DNA of 64,000 nucleotides, taken from positions 1,178,001 to 1,242,000 of the forward strand of contig NZ_JANUSB010000015.1 in NCBI RefSeq assembly GCF_024793895.1, given 5' to 3'. Shown here piece after piece: positions 27,045 to 36,560 of the stretch (position 1 is the stretch's first letter; each line of letters opens with the position of its first letter). The notes below the pieces were generated by a model. The model had not been told where the DNA came from. It saw only the letters and a program-made list of their open reading frames with translations, and did not search any database. Source of the DNA: Serratia sp. AKBS12. GTDB lineage: Bacteria; Pseudomonadota; Gammaproteobacteria; Enterobacterales; Enterobacteriaceae. Made by a program: the position numbers and the translations under genes.

Positions 27045-30000
27045 TCATTCGGCGGTGGATTTCTCCGCCTTGCCGGCCAGCAGGCTCAGAAAGTCGTATT
27101 TTGCCTTCAGTTGCTGTTCCGCTTCCTGGTACAAGGCGTCGGCGACTTCCGGTTGCTGGCTGTTCAGGCGCCGGAAGCGCTGTTCCTTGAGCAGGGTAGC
27201 GCTCAATTCGCTGTTCGGCGGGCGTGAATCTAGAGCCAGAGCTGCTTTACCGGCTTCTGCGCGCCGCGGATCGAACCGATACAGCGGCCAGAAACCGGTG
27301 GCGGTCAACTGCTTCATTTGATCGTGGCTGAGCGCCAGATCATAACCGTGTTCTTCGCACGGACTGTAGGCAATGATCAATGACGGTCCAGGATAGGCTT
27401 CAGCCTCCTGAATGGCTTTTACCGTTTGGTTGAGCTGTGCGCCGAGCGAGATTTGCGCCACGTAGACGTGGCCATACATCATCATGCTGACCCCCAGATC
27501 TTTGCGCGCCTTGCGTTTGCCATGCTCGCCGAACTTGGTTACCGCACCGAGCGGGGTGGCTTTCGACTGCTGGCCGCCGGTGTTGGAATAGCACTGGGTA
27601 TCCAGCACCAGCACATTGACGTTTTCCGTCAGGCTCAGTACGTGATCCAGGCCGCCGAAGCCGATGTCATAAGCCCAGCCGTCACCGCCGATAAGCCAGA
27701 TGGATTTGTCCACCAGATAATCGGCATCACAGGCCAACTGCCGTGCGTCTTCGCCCTCAATGTTAGCCAGCAGGCTGCGTAAGGTGGCAATTTGCTGGCG
27801 GCGTGGTTCTGGCGCAATGTCGGTCAGTTGTAACCCATTGACCAGTTCAACCGGCAACCGCGGCGCCAGCGTTTCCAGCAGCCGCAGTACGCGCTGGCGA
27901 TGCTGGTCGACCGTCAGGCGGAAACCCAGGCCGAATTCGGCGTTGTCTTCAAATAACGAGTTGGCCCATGCCGGCCCGCGCCCTTGCGCATTGGTAGTAT
28001 ATGGCGTGGTCGGCAGATTGCCGCCGTAGATCGATGAGCAGCCGGTGGCGTTGGCAATCAGCAGCCGGTCGCCGTACAGCTGAGTCAGCAGTTTGATATA
28101 AGGGGTTTCGCCACATCCGGAGCAGGCACCGGAATATTCGAACAGCGGGGTAATCAGCTGAGAGGTGCGAATGTCGATACGTTCAAGCTGCGCCGGATCG
28201 ATTTCCGGCAGTTGCAGGAAGAAATCATAATTGGCTTTTTCGACCGCCAGGTTGTCCAGTCGCGATGCCATATTGATCGCTTTAATCGACGGATCCTGCC
28301 GGTCTTTGGCTGGGCAGACCTCCACGCACAGATTACAGCCGGTGCAGTCTTCCGGCGCGACTTGCAAAAGATACTTCTGGCCTCGCATATCGCGCGCCTT
28401 GACGTCCAGCGATTGCAGACCGGCAGGCGCATCGGCGATGGACTCGGGCGTAACCACTTTGGCACGAATGGCCGAATGGGGGCAGGCGGCGACGCAGTGG
28501 TTGCACTGGGTGCACAGTTCGGCTTGCCAGATCGGCACCTGTTCGGCAATGTTGCGCTTTTCCCACCGGGTGGTACCGACCGGCCAGGTGCCGTCTGGCG
28601 GGAACGCGGAAACCGGCAGGCTGTCTCCCAGCCCGGCCAGCATGGCGGCGGTGACCGTTTTGACAAAATCTGGCGCGGTGTCGGCAACCACCGGCGGACG
28701 CATCGCGCTGTGCGGGTCGACCGATTGCAGCGGGATTTCCTGTAGTGCCTGACGCGTTGCCGCCAGCGCTTGCCAGTTGCGTTCGACAATATCCGCTCCC
28801 TTGCTGGCGTAGCTGTGTGCAATAGCATCTTGCAGTTGCTGCAGTGCGACATCGCTCGGCAGAATTTGTGTCAATTGGAAGAACGCCATTTGCATCACGG
28901 TATTGATACGAGCGCCGAGCCGGCATTCACGCGCCAGTCTGGCGGCGTTGACAATATAGAAACGCGCCTGGCGCTGACACAGCAGAGCCTGTACTTCCTG
29001 GGGCAGCCGCGCCCATACCTCATCGGCATCGTATGGCGTATTCAGCAGGAAAATGCCACCGGGTTTGAGCCGCTCTACCATCTGGTACTTGTCGATAAAT
29101 TGCGCCTGATGGCACCCGATGAAATCGGCCTGCGCAACCAGATAAGCCGAATTTATTGGCCGTTCGCTGACCCGCAGGTGCGACACCGTCAGACCGCCAG
29201 CCTTTTTGGAGTCATAGACGAAATAGCCCTGGGCAAACAGCGGGGTCGCGTTGCCAATGATTTTGATGTTGTTTTTGGTAGCCGACACGCTACCGTCGCT
29301 GCCCAGGCCATAGAACAGTGCTTCCAGCGTGGCGTGCGAGGCAGGCTGCTGTTCGCCGATTGGCAGCGACAGGCCGCTGATGTCGTCGAAAATACCGACC
29401 GTGAAGCGCGGCCGCGGATCGGTCAGCGCCAATTCGGCAAACACCGCCAGCGCGCAGTCTGGAGCAAATTCTTTTGACGAGAGACCATAACGTCCGCCGA
29501 TGACCCGCGGCAGAGCGGAGCGCTCACCACGACTGTAAGCCTCGGCCAATGCGGTCATGACGTCCAGATACAGCGGTTCGGCCAGGGCGCCTGGTTCTTT
29601 GGTGCGATCCAGTACGGCAATGTTTCGCGCGCTGACGGGCAGCGCCTCAAGCAGATCGGCAGCGTAGAATGGCCGATACAGCCGTACCTTCACCATGCCG
29701 ACTTTCTCGCCGCGCGCCAACAGGATGTCGATAGCCTCTTCGCAGGTGCCGACAGCGGAACCCATCAACACCACCACGCGCTCGGCCTGAGGATGGCCGT
29801 AATAGTCAAACGGCTGATAGTGGCGGCCGGTCAGTTCGGCGAATTTTTGCATGGCGTTGCCAACGTGTTCGCGAGTTTGGCTGTACCATGGATTGGTGGC
29901 CTCGCGCGCCTGGAAATAGGTATCCGGGTTGGCGGAGGTGCCGCGTACTACCGGACGCTCCGGCGACAGCGCCCGACCACGATGGGCATCAATAGCCTTC

Positions 30001-30578
30001 TGCGGCAGCATCTGGCGCAGCGTATCGTCACTCAGCGGCGCAATCTTGTTGATTTCGTGGGAGGTACGGAAACCATCAAAGAAATGAATAAATGGAATAC
30101 GACTATTGAGGGTCGCCGTCTGGGCAATCAGCGCAAAATCCTGCGCTTCCTGTACCGAGCTGGCGCACAGCATGGCGCAGCCGGTTTGCCGAACCGCCAT
30201 TACGTCGGAATGATCGCCAAAGATCGACAGCGCGTGGGTGGCTACGGTACGGGCCGCCACGTGCAGTACAAATGGCGTGAGTTCACCGGCCAGTTTATAC
30301 AGCGTAGGGATCATGAGCAGCAATCCCTGCGATGAGGTGAACGACGTCGACAATGCTCCGGTTTGCAAGGCGCCGTGTACGGTGGCAATAGCACCGCCTT
30401 CGGACTGCATTTCCACCACGCGCGGTACGTCGCCCCAAATGTTTTTGCGCCGATCGCCAGACCAGGCGTCGGCCTGTTCGGCCATGGTCGAGCTGGGGGT
30501 AATAGGGTAAATTGCGATAACTTCATTGGTGCGATAAGCCACCGACGCAACGGCATTGTTGCCATCTGTAGTGATCAT
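27045..30578 (-). CDS. nifJ: Pyruvate:ferredoxin/flavodoxin oxidoreductase
   Basis: 1177 residues, the fused single-chain form (E. coli YdbK). It oxidises pyruvate with CoA to acetyl-CoA, CO2 and reduced flavodoxin or ferredoxin. Order of domains: pyrimidine-binding (MITTDGNNAVASVAYRTNEVIA), gamma domain, a two-[4Fe-4S] ferredoxin insert (CTQCNHCVAACPHSAIRA and CTGCNLCVEVCPAKDR, near 690 and 745), then the TPP domain with SGACSGCGETPY and GGDGWAYDIGFGGLDHV. I chose ATG 30578, which matches the E. coli start and gives a 9-nt gap to the TAGG; ATG 30584 crowds it. It is a single transcript. Also called ydbK. Confidence 0.95.
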   Translation of the reverse strand: MITTDGNNAVASVAYRTNEVIAIYPITPSSTMAEQADAWSGDRRKNIWGDVPRVVEMQSEGGAIATVHGALQTGALSTSFTSSQGLLLMIPTLYKLAGELTPFVLHVAARTVATHALSIFGDHSDVMAVRQTGCAMLCASSVQEAQDFALIAQTATLNSRIPFIHFFDGFRTSHEINKIAPLSDDTLRQMLPQKAIDAHRGRALSPERPVVRGTSANPDTYFQAREATNPWYSQTREHVGNAMQKFAELTGRHYQPFDYYGHPQAERVVVLMGSAVGTCEEAIDILLARGEKVGMVKVRLYRPFYAADLLEALPVSARNIAVLDRTKEPGALAEPLYLDVMTALAEAYSRGERSALPRVIGGRYGLSSKEFAPDCALAVFAELALTDPRPRFTVGIFDDISGLSLPIGEQQPASHATLEALFYGLGSDGSVSATKNNIKIIGNATPLFAQGYFVYDSKKAGGLTVSHLRVSERPINSAYLVAQADFIGCHQAQFIDKYQMVERLKPGGIFLLNTPYDADEVWARLPQEVQALLCQRQARFYIVNAARLARECRLGARINTVMQMAFFQLTQILPSDVALQQLQDAIAHSYASKGADIVERNWQALAATRQALQEIPLQSVDPHSAMRPPVVADTAPDFVKTVTAAMLAGLGDSLPVSAFPPDGTWPVGTTRWEKRNIAEQVPIWQAELCTQCNHCVAACPHSAIRAKVVTPESIADAPAGLQSLDVKARDMRGQKYLLQVAPEDCTGCNLCVEVCPAKDRQDPSIKAINMASRLDNLAVEKANYDFFLQLPEIDPAQLERIDIRTSQLITPLFEYSGACSGCGETPYIKLLTQLYGDRLLIANATGCSSIYGGNLPTTPYTTNAQGRGPAWANSLFEDNAEFGLGFRLTVDQHRQRVLRLLETLAPRLPVELVNGLQLTDIAPEPRRQQIATLRSLLANIEGEDARQLACDADYLVDKSIWLIGGDGWAYDIGFGGLDHVLSLTENVNVLVLDTQCYSNTGGQQSKATPLGAVTKFGEHGKRKARKDLGVSMMMYGHVYVAQISLGAQLNQTVKAIQEAEAYPGPSLIIAYSPCEEHGYDLALSHDQMKQLTATGFWPLYRFDPRRAEAGKAALALDSRPPNSELSATLLKEQRFRRLNSQQPEVADALYQEAEQQLKAKYDFLSLLAGKAEKSTAE

Positions 30579-30809
30579 TTTCATTGCCTATATCAATAAC
30601 GTCGTAGTCATCGGCAAAGTCTAGCAGAGGCTATTTGGCTCGCTTTATCATGATTGTGTGACGTGGCTTTTAGTGCGTGGCCGCAGTTGTAAATTTATAT
30701 TTCTCAACGCCAGAGGATTATTTTGCGGATAAATATCATCGCCGGTTAACGCCAATTTATTTAAACGCTGTCATAATAGCCAGACACCAATTAATGCAAG
30801 AGCACAACA

Positions 30810-31142
30810 ATGAACGGATTTATCTATTTAACCATGGCGATTATCGCCGAAGTGATTGCCACTACCATGCTCAAGGCCTCTGAAGGGTTTACCCGGCTGT
30901 GGCCGTCGTTGGTGGTCGTGATCGGCTATGGCGTGGCTTTCTGGGGATTGTCGATGGTGGTAAAAACCATGCCATTGGGTATCGTTTATGCCATCTGGTC
31001 GGGAATGGGTATTGTGCTGGTGTCTATTGCGGCGGTGTTTGTGTATAACCAGAAATTGGATTGGCCGGCAATTATTGGCATGGGGTTAATAATCGCCGGG
31101 GTTTTGGTGATTAATTTGTTATCAAAAACCAGCGCGCATTGA
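30810..31142 (+). CDS. emrE: SMR multidrug efflux transporter (EmrE-like)
   Basis: 110 residues and four membrane helices (4-21, 34-52, 58-80, 87-104), the size of EmrE. The essential Glu14 is present in AIIAEVIATTML. The signature GIVYAIWSGMGIV fits proton-coupled efflux of quaternary-ammonium and aromatic cations. It functions as an antiparallel dimer in the inner membrane. E. coli EmrE is encoded in a prophage, whereas this copy sits in backbone sequence beside nifJ; it resembles the chromosomal SMR pump described in Serratia as SsmE. The ribosome site is weak. Confidence 0.88.
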   Translation: MNGFIYLTMAIIAEVIATTMLKASEGFTRLWPSLVVVIGYGVAFWGLSMVVKTMPLGIVYAIWSGMGIVLVSIAAVFVYNQKLDWPAIIGMGLIIAGVLVINLLSKTSAH

Positions 31143-31484
31143 TTATTATTTTTCTATTGTCTAACGTCGTTGATTTAAGCGGGCGCTGCTGGCGCGAGTC
31201 TCGTTACCCCTGACGCTGATGGGGAGCGGGCGGAACGGCGTGAGACAGCGAACATCGGCTTGCGGCTATGAACTGGGGGCGGCAGCGGTGATGGCCACAA
31301 CGGCCGGATACGCTGCCATCACCGGTTGCCGTGTGGTGAAAAATTAATCTGATAATTGCCGATTTATATTCTCATTATTTAACCAACAGGCTAGATTAAA
31401 TAAGTTTGTTGCAACATTTAATATACCTGTCCACCAAGAGACTCGGTTGTTACCACGGCACAATGACGGATTCAGGAGAAAACA
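31143..31484. other. Gene-poor intergenic stretch before ydbJ
   Basis: No convincing gene. An open frame from ATG 31219 to TAA 31347 (about 42 codons, ending ATTAGYAAITGCRVVKN) lacks a ribosome site. The last 100 bp are AT-rich and probably contain the ydbJ promoter; CAGGAG (31472-31477) is the ydbJ ribosome site. Confidence 0.6.
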
Positions 31485-31745
31485 ATGGCAATGCACAACG
31501 GGTGGCTGGCTGGCGCCGTTCTGGTATTGGCTGCATGCAGCAGCAATAACGATGAACCGCAACAGCAGGGGACTAGCGCCAAAATCAATCATTTACCTAC
31601 CAGTGCGCACTGCGCGAACGTGGGCGGTACCACCACGATTGCTCATCTGCTCAATGGCGAGACGGTGAGAATGTGTCAAATGCCGGACGGCAAGCAATGT
31701 GAGGAGTGGGCGCTAGGCCAGGGAGCCTGTTCTGGCGCCGGGTGA
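31485..31745 (+). CDS. ydbJ: DUF333 lipoprotein (YdbJ-like)
   Basis: 86 residues. The signal peptide ends in a lipobox LVLAAC (Cys18). The remainder is a DUF333 unit: CANVGGTTTIAHLLNGETVRM, CQMPDGKQCEEWALGQGAC, with four conserved cysteines that could pair in the periplasm. The ATG at 31485 has CAGGAG before it. The neighbour order (ydbK, ydbJ, hslJ, ldhA) equals that of E. coli, which supports the symbol. No function is assigned to the family beyond its cysteine-knotted fold. Confidence 0.82.
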   Translation: MAMHNGWLAGAVLVLAACSSNNDEPQQQGTSAKINHLPTSAHCANVGGTTTIAHLLNGETVRMCQMPDGKQCEEWALGQGACSGAG

Positions 31746-31746
31746 G

Positions 31747-31778
31747 GCTAACCCAGGCTGAATTCAGCCTGGGTTAGC
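31747..31778. terminator. Perfect 32-nt palindrome between convergent ydbJ and hslJ
   Basis: Two perfect 16-nt arms (GCTAACCCAGGCTGAA and its complement) meet with no spacer and fill the whole gap between the stop codons. It lacks a long T-run, but a strong hairpin at the meeting point of two convergent genes most likely ends both transcripts. Confidence 0.65.
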
Positions 31779-31780
31779 AA

Positions 31781-32218
31781 TCATTGCACCCAGTCTTTCA
31801 GGGTATACACCAGCGTGTGCGTGCTGTCGCTCAGCGTCAATTGCTGCTGTTGCAGTGTGACCTGTGCGCCATTGTGCAGCATCTGAGTAATGATGCCGTC
31901 CCATTGGTTACGTTGCGCATCGCTGCACAGCATGCGAGTCATCGCCAGGTTTTTTACCGTCAGCGCACCGTGTTGCAATTGCCCGAAGCCTGAAAAACGG
32001 TTGCACATGGTGCCCGATACATGCAGCCGCTCACCGAATTCAATGCTGGGTCCCCGGCCCCGTGTGGCGTTGGCCGCCACACCGTCAACGCTTTGCAGCA
32101 CAAAGTTGTGATGTTGCAGATCGCTGACGACCACCGTCGACGGCGCCGACTCTGTCGATGGCATGGCACAGCCGCCCAATAGCATGCTGGCCAACGCCAG
32201 TGGTAATAACCGGCTCAT
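31781..32218 (-). CDS. hslJ: Heat-inducible lipoprotein HslJ (META domain)
   Basis: 145 residues. Lipobox LLGGC (Cys16) after MSRLLPLALASM. A META domain follows: HHNFVLQSVDG, FGERLHVSGTMCNRFSGFG, LAMTRMLC, all present in E. coli HslJ. It is outer-membrane-anchored and linked to heat and novobiocin resistance in E. coli. It starts 11 bp downstream of the ldhA stop, so co-transcription with ldhA is likely. Confidence 0.92.
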   Translation of the reverse strand: MSRLLPLALASMLLGGCAMPSTESAPSTVVVSDLQHHNFVLQSVDGVAANATRGRGPSIEFGERLHVSGTMCNRFSGFGQLQHGALTVKNLAMTRMLCSDAQRNQWDGIITQMLHNGAQVTLQQQQLTLSDSTHTLVYTLKDWVQ

Positions 32219-32229
32219 TCCTCTCTCCT

Positions 32230-33222
32230 TCAGCCATTCAACTGATTGGCGCAGGGTTCACCGCGCGACAGTTGATCGACGTTTTTAAGCGTGGTTTCAG
32301 AAATACTGGTCAGCGCTTCTTCCGTCAGGAACGCCTGATGGCCAGTAAACAGCACGTTATGGCAGGCCGAGAGACGGCGGAAAATATCATCCTGAATCAC
32401 GTCGTTGGATTTGTCTTCAAAGAACAGGTCTCGCTCGTTTTCATATACGTCCATCCCCAGCGCGCCAATTTTCTGCTGTTTCAGCGCGTCGATGGCCGCC
32501 GAAGAGTCAACCAGTCCGCCGCGGCTGGTATTGATCACCATCACGCCGTCTTTCATCATCGAAAACGCCTCGGCGTCGAGCAAATGATGGTTTTCTGCGG
32601 TCAACGGGCAGTGCAGGGTAATGACGTCGGACTGGGCGTACAGCGTTTTCAGATCGACATACTCGGCGCCCAGTTCCAGCGCTTGGGCGCTGGGATAGGG
32701 ATCATAGGCCAGCAGCTTCATGCCGAAGCCTTTCAGGATACGCATGGTTGCCACGCCGATTTTACCGGTACCGATCACCCCGGCGGTGCGGTTATGCATA
32801 TTGAAACCGATCAGGCCTTCCAGCGAGAAGTTGGCGTCGCGGGTACGCTGGTAGGCGCGATGAATACGGCGATTCAGACACATCATCAGGCCGACGGCGT
32901 GTTCGGCCACCGCTTCTGGCGAATAGGCCGGCACGCGTACCACCTCTATGCCCAGCTCTTTCGCCGCGTCCAGATCGACATTGTTAAAACCGGCACAGCG
33001 CAGCGCAAGGATTTTGACACCCTGGGCTGCCAGCTCTTCCAGCACTTCACGGCTGCCATCGTCATTAACGAAGATGCAAACGGCTTTGCAGCCAGAGGCG
33101 GTTTTGGCGGTTTTCTTGCTGAGCAGAAAGTCAAAAAATTCCAGCTCGAAACCAAACTGCTGGTTTACCAGCTCAAGATATTTACGGTCATACTGTTTAG
33201 TGCTGTATATCGCCAGTTTCAT
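32230..33222 (-). CDS. ldhA: D-lactate dehydrogenase, fermentative
   Basis: 330 residues (329 in E. coli). It reduces pyruvate to D-lactate with NADH. NAD-binding is GVIGTGKIGVATMRILKGFGMKLLAYD; the catalytic Arg, Glu and His are in NTSRGGLVD, ENERDLFFE and FTGHQAFLT. It heads the ldhA-hslJ unit; its own promoter would lie within 33223-33403, upstream of a minus-strand terminator that separates it from the small gene at 33.5 kb. Confidence 0.96.
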   Translation of the reverse strand: MKLAIYSTKQYDRKYLELVNQQFGFELEFFDFLLSKKTAKTASGCKAVCIFVNDDGSREVLEELAAQGVKILALRCAGFNNVDLDAAKELGIEVVRVPAYSPEAVAEHAVGLMMCLNRRIHRAYQRTRDANFSLEGLIGFNMHNRTAGVIGTGKIGVATMRILKGFGMKLLAYDPYPSAQALELGAEYVDLKTLYAQSDVITLHCPLTAENHHLLDAEAFSMMKDGVMVINTSRGGLVDSSAAIDALKQQKIGALGMDVYENERDLFFEDKSNDVIQDDIFRRLSACHNVLFTGHQAFLTEEALTSISETTLKNVDQLSRGEPCANQLNG

Positions 33223-33403
33223 CGTGGTTTCTCCACCGTTGATTTAGGCTAAGTTTAAAGGGATTTCCCATTTTTGACAAATACTTAGCATCATTGCGCG
33301 CCGGCGTTGAGCGGCGAGGTGCCCAATAGCGATCGCCCAGGTAAATATAAGCGTAGCAACGGCCGCGACGGATGGCACAGACGGAATGAGCCGGATGGAA
33401 GGC

Positions 33404-33430
33404 AAAAAAATCCCCACGTAACCGGTGGGG
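33404..33430 (-). terminator. Minus-strand terminator downstream of the small ORF
   Basis: On the minus strand: CCCCAC, loop CGGTTAC, GTGGGG, A, then T7 (A-run on the plus strand at 33404-33410). It ends a leftward transcript coming from beyond 33430, i.e. the 77-codon candidate gene, before ldhA. Confidence 0.85.
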
Positions 33431-33443
33431 GCAATAGGCTTTT

Positions 33444-33677
33444 TCACATATATCCGCAGTAGCGAGATGCGCGAATATACAACTTACTTATAATAATCAT
33501 TGCAAGCCTATTAATCATTGTGCGTAACCACAATAATAAAAGTCTGAAACAACAGTGGGCCACGCGGATAATATGTAAGAAAAATCGATCAAAGCAGAAT
33601 TGCCATCGGTGGAATGCGCCGAATTCATCGCTGGAAAGAGCGGTTGCCTTTGCGCCGCCGCAAATTCGTGACATCAT
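33444..33677 (-). CDS. Candidate small protein (unrecognised)
   Basis: 77 residues from ATG 33677 with AAGGAC 6 nt before it, ending TGA 14 bp before a clear rho-independent terminator. The protein is basic, with a hydrophobic central run (FFLHIIRVAHCCFRLLLLWL, near 32-51) and a second one (MINRLAMIIISKLYI); four cysteines besides. A small membrane protein is plausible. Alternatively the terminated transcript could be an untranslated or regulatory RNA; a plus-strand open frame overlaps most of it, so coding is not certain. No match recognised. It is on the same strand as ldhA and divergent from ydbH. Confidence 0.45.
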   Translation of the reverse strand: MMSRICGGAKATALSSDEFGAFHRWQFCFDRFFLHIIRVAHCCFRLLLLWLRTMINRLAMIIISKLYIRASRYCGYM

Positions 33678-33742
33678 TATTGTCCTTTCTGGCATACACT
33701 TAACCGCGGGCGTGGCGTACTCAGGACTGAAACAATCATTTA

Positions 33743-36355
33743 ATGACTAAGCGATTGAAAGTATTCATAGGGATTGTGGCTTGCATGGTGATCCTGCCGA
33801 TGGCCATTTGGCAAACGCTGCCGCAATGGTTGCCACGGCTGGTGGCTCATTGGCTGCCGACGGGCAGCCAGCTTGTGATTAAAGGGCCGCTGCAATGGCA
33901 GCAGGCTGGTTTGTCGCTGGCAGGGGTGCAGTTGAAGGCGCAGGATTGCCTGTTGGCCGACGTCGGGCCAACACGCCTGCGTTACAACGCTGGCCGATGG
34001 CAACTGGCCAGTGACCAGGTCAGTGTCGACACCGCCTGCCTGTCCTCGCTGCCTGCCGGTGATACCAATGACGCCGCGCTGGCGCTGGATAAACTGCAAC
34101 AGCAATTACCGCAGTTGGAGATGACCGTCGGCGAACTGAAGCTTCTGCCGTGGCAACGCTACGCTGGCAAATTGCAACTAGGCTCTACGGCTAATGGCCA
34201 GCGGCTGCATTACACCGGCAAAAATCTTAGCCTCGACGCCACATTGGATCGGCAACAGCGGCTCACCGTTCGTCAACTGACCGTGGTGCCCCCAAATAGC
34301 AGTGAACCGTTACGTCTAAGCGGGCAAGTTGCCATTCCTCTCGATCTGCACAGCATGCCGCAGTACGGCGCGCTACAGGGCGAAATGCAGACCGGCTACC
34401 TGGATAAACCATTGCTGATGGAAGTGCGCTGGCAACAGCGTCAGGGCGTGGTGACGCTAACCGAAAAGGGCGACGCTCGGCCGCTGGCGACGCTGCCATG
34501 GGCGGTTGATGCCCATCAGATCAGTATTTCCAAGGGGCAATGGCGTTGGCCATATATTGACCAACCGCTGAATGGTGGCATCAGCGTTGCATTGCATGAC
34601 TGGAGCAAGGGGTTCGATGAAACCCAGATCAGTGCGCGACTCAATGTCATCACCGCCGGTCACAACGGCAAAGGCAATGCGGTGCTGACGCTCGGGCCGG
34701 GCACCCTCGGTCTGACGCAGAGCGATCTCGGTTTCCAGTTGACCGGCCAGGCCAATTTGGCGGATTACTCATTGACTGCATCAATCCCCGGCATCCTCAG
34801 CGGCTCGATCCTCAATCCGACCCTGGTACTGCAACCCGGTTCGCTATTGCGCGCCTGGGGCAATGCCACGCCGGAAATGCGGCTTGAAGAAGCGCGCCTG
34901 CCACTGGCCGGGCTGAAGGTGACCGCCGCCGGAATCACCGGTCGTTTGCAGGCGATCATCCGCGCCAGCGATGACTATTGGGGGCGGGTTAAGCTGCATC
35001 TGGACGGTAAGGCGCAGGAGTTCTGGCCCGATCACGGCCATTGGCAATGGCGCTATTGGGGGAGCGGCGACATGCCTCCGCTGCTGGCGGCATGGGACGT
35101 GGCCGGTAACGGCAGCTGGCATGACGGCGCGCTGACGCTTGAGCGCCTTTCCACCGGATTCGACAAGTTGAAATACGGCATGGTCACGGTCAATGCGCCG
35201 CGTTTGACGTTGAATAAACCGCTGCGCTGGCAACGTGACGAGACGCAGCCGGCATTTGATGGCGAGCTGAAACTGGTGGCCGACAGCGTCAGATTCACCG
35301 ACGGCGGGCATTTACCGCCGTCGACCCTCAACCTGCAACTCAAGGGCAGCGATCCGAACAATTTCCAGTGGCAGGGCAAGCTGAATGCGCAGGAAATAGG
35401 GCCTATTGCGCTGCGCGGCCGTTGGGACGGCGAGCGACTGCGTGGCGAAGGCTGGTGGCCAAAGCAGCGATTGGCGGTGTTCCAACCGCTGATTTCACCG
35501 GATTTGAATATTGCTTTGCGCGACGGTGAGTTTTATGCCCAGACGGCGTTTTCTGCTGCTCGGGTGCAAGGCTTTGAGGCCGGCGGCCACTGGGTGGTCA
35601 GCGATGGCGGGATGTGGCTGAAAGACGGCGAAATGAGCGGGCTGGATTTTGTCATGTCGTACCGGCTTAAAAATCATCTGTGGCAGCTTGGCGCCAAACA
35701 GCCGGTGACGCTGCGGATTAAATCGCTGAGCAACCTGTTTGATATGCAGAACATTACCGCCGATCTGCAGGGAACCTATCCTTATAGCGAAGATTTGCCA
35801 CTGACGCTCAGTAACCTTGGCGTTGATATGCTCAACGGCCATATCAGCCTGTCGGCGCTGCGTGTCCCACAGCATGACGCCGCGGTGCTGAAACTGGACA
35901 ATGTCGATCTCAGCGCGCTGTTTACCGTATTGAAGCCTAAACAGTTTGCCATGTCCGGGCGGGTCGATGGCGAGCTGCCGTTATACCTTAACCACCCCAA
36001 ATGGCTGGTGCGCGACGGCTGGATCGCCAATGCCGGCACCCTGACGCTGCGACTGGACAAGGATATGGCGGATGCCATTGCCAGTAACAATCTGGCGACC
36101 GGCGCGGCGATTGACTGGTTGCGCTATATGGAAATCAACCGTTCGCAGGCTCGGGTCGATCTGGATAACCTGGGCGAGCTGAGGCTGGAAGCGAAAATCG
36201 ACGGGGTCAATCCGCTGAAAAGTGCCAAACGAGAAGTTATTCTGAACTATAGCCATCAGGAAAACGTGTTTCAGCTGTGGCGCAGCCTGCGCTTTGGCGA
36301 CAATTTACAGGAGTGGCTGGAGCAGGCACTCGCAGAACCTGGGGAACAACCATGA
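33743..36355 (+). CDS. ydbH: YdbH, intermembrane phospholipid-transport bridge
   Basis: 870 residues (879 in E. coli). An N-terminal membrane anchor (about 7-28, VFIGIVACMVILPMAIWQ) is followed by a very long beta-rich periplasmic part. It belongs to the AsmA-like/DUF3971 group with TamB and YhdP, which together carry phospholipids from the inner to the outer membrane. A few repeated hydrophobic strands are visible but no motif is catalytic. Its C-terminus is thought to dock onto outer-membrane lipoprotein YnbE, whose gene overlaps by 4 bp. Confidence 0.93.
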   Translation: MTKRLKVFIGIVACMVILPMAIWQTLPQWLPRLVAHWLPTGSQLVIKGPLQWQQAGLSLAGVQLKAQDCLLADVGPTRLRYNAGRWQLASDQVSVDTACLSSLPAGDTNDAALALDKLQQQLPQLEMTVGELKLLPWQRYAGKLQLGSTANGQRLHYTGKNLSLDATLDRQQRLTVRQLTVVPPNSSEPLRLSGQVAIPLDLHSMPQYGALQGEMQTGYLDKPLLMEVRWQQRQGVVTLTEKGDARPLATLPWAVDAHQISISKGQWRWPYIDQPLNGGISVALHDWSKGFDETQISARLNVITAGHNGKGNAVLTLGPGTLGLTQSDLGFQLTGQANLADYSLTASIPGILSGSILNPTLVLQPGSLLRAWGNATPEMRLEEARLPLAGLKVTAAGITGRLQAIIRASDDYWGRVKLHLDGKAQEFWPDHGHWQWRYWGSGDMPPLLAAWDVAGNGSWHDGALTLERLSTGFDKLKYGMVTVNAPRLTLNKPLRWQRDETQPAFDGELKLVADSVRFTDGGHLPPSTLNLQLKGSDPNNFQWQGKLNAQEIGPIALRGRWDGERLRGEGWWPKQRLAVFQPLISPDLNIALRDGEFYAQTAFSAARVQGFEAGGHWVVSDGGMWLKDGEMSGLDFVMSYRLKNHLWQLGAKQPVTLRIKSLSNLFDMQNITADLQGTYPYSEDLPLTLSNLGVDMLNGHISLSALRVPQHDAAVLKLDNVDLSALFTVLKPKQFAMSGRVDGELPLYLNHPKWLVRDGWIANAGTLTLRLDKDMADAIASNNLATGAAIDWLRYMEINRSQARVDLDNLGELRLEAKIDGVNPLKSAKREVILNYSHQENVFQLWRSLRFGDNLQEWLEQALAEPGEQP

Positions 36356-36549
36356 GAATCATCACCGGGCCAGTATTGGCCGCCGTGGTCAGCACTTTTT
36401 TGCTTAACGGATGCGTGCCGCGTATTGAAGTGGCGACGCCGAAAGAACCGATTACCATCAACATGAATGTCAAAATAGAACATGAAATCCACATCAAAGT
36501 GGACAAGGACGTGGAAACCATGCTGAAAAACCGCAGCGATTTGTTCTAG
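36352..36549 (+). CDS. ynbE: Outer-membrane lipoprotein YnbE
   Basis: 65 residues. The lipobox LLNGC (Cys20) follows a short signal peptide. The mature part (PRIEVATPKEPITINMNVKI then EHEIHIKVDKDVE) is nearly identical to E. coli YnbE. It forms beta-strand stacks with the YdbH end. ATG 36352 overlaps the ydbH stop (ATGA), so coupling is likely. Confidence 0.93.
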   Translation: MRIITGPVLAAVVSTFLLNGCVPRIEVATPKEPITINMNVKIEHEIHIKVDKDVETMLKNRSDLF

Positions 36550-36560
36550 GAGCCGACAAA

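Noticed and set aside
31219-31347. 42-codon frame before ydbJ
   Set aside because: No ribosome site, no promoter sign, composition unlike a protein except for a small Ala/Thr run.
33520-33750. Plus-strand 76-codon frame ending in the ydbH start
   Set aside because: Its frame has no ribosome site, while the minus-strand frame opposite has both a ribosome site and a terminator.
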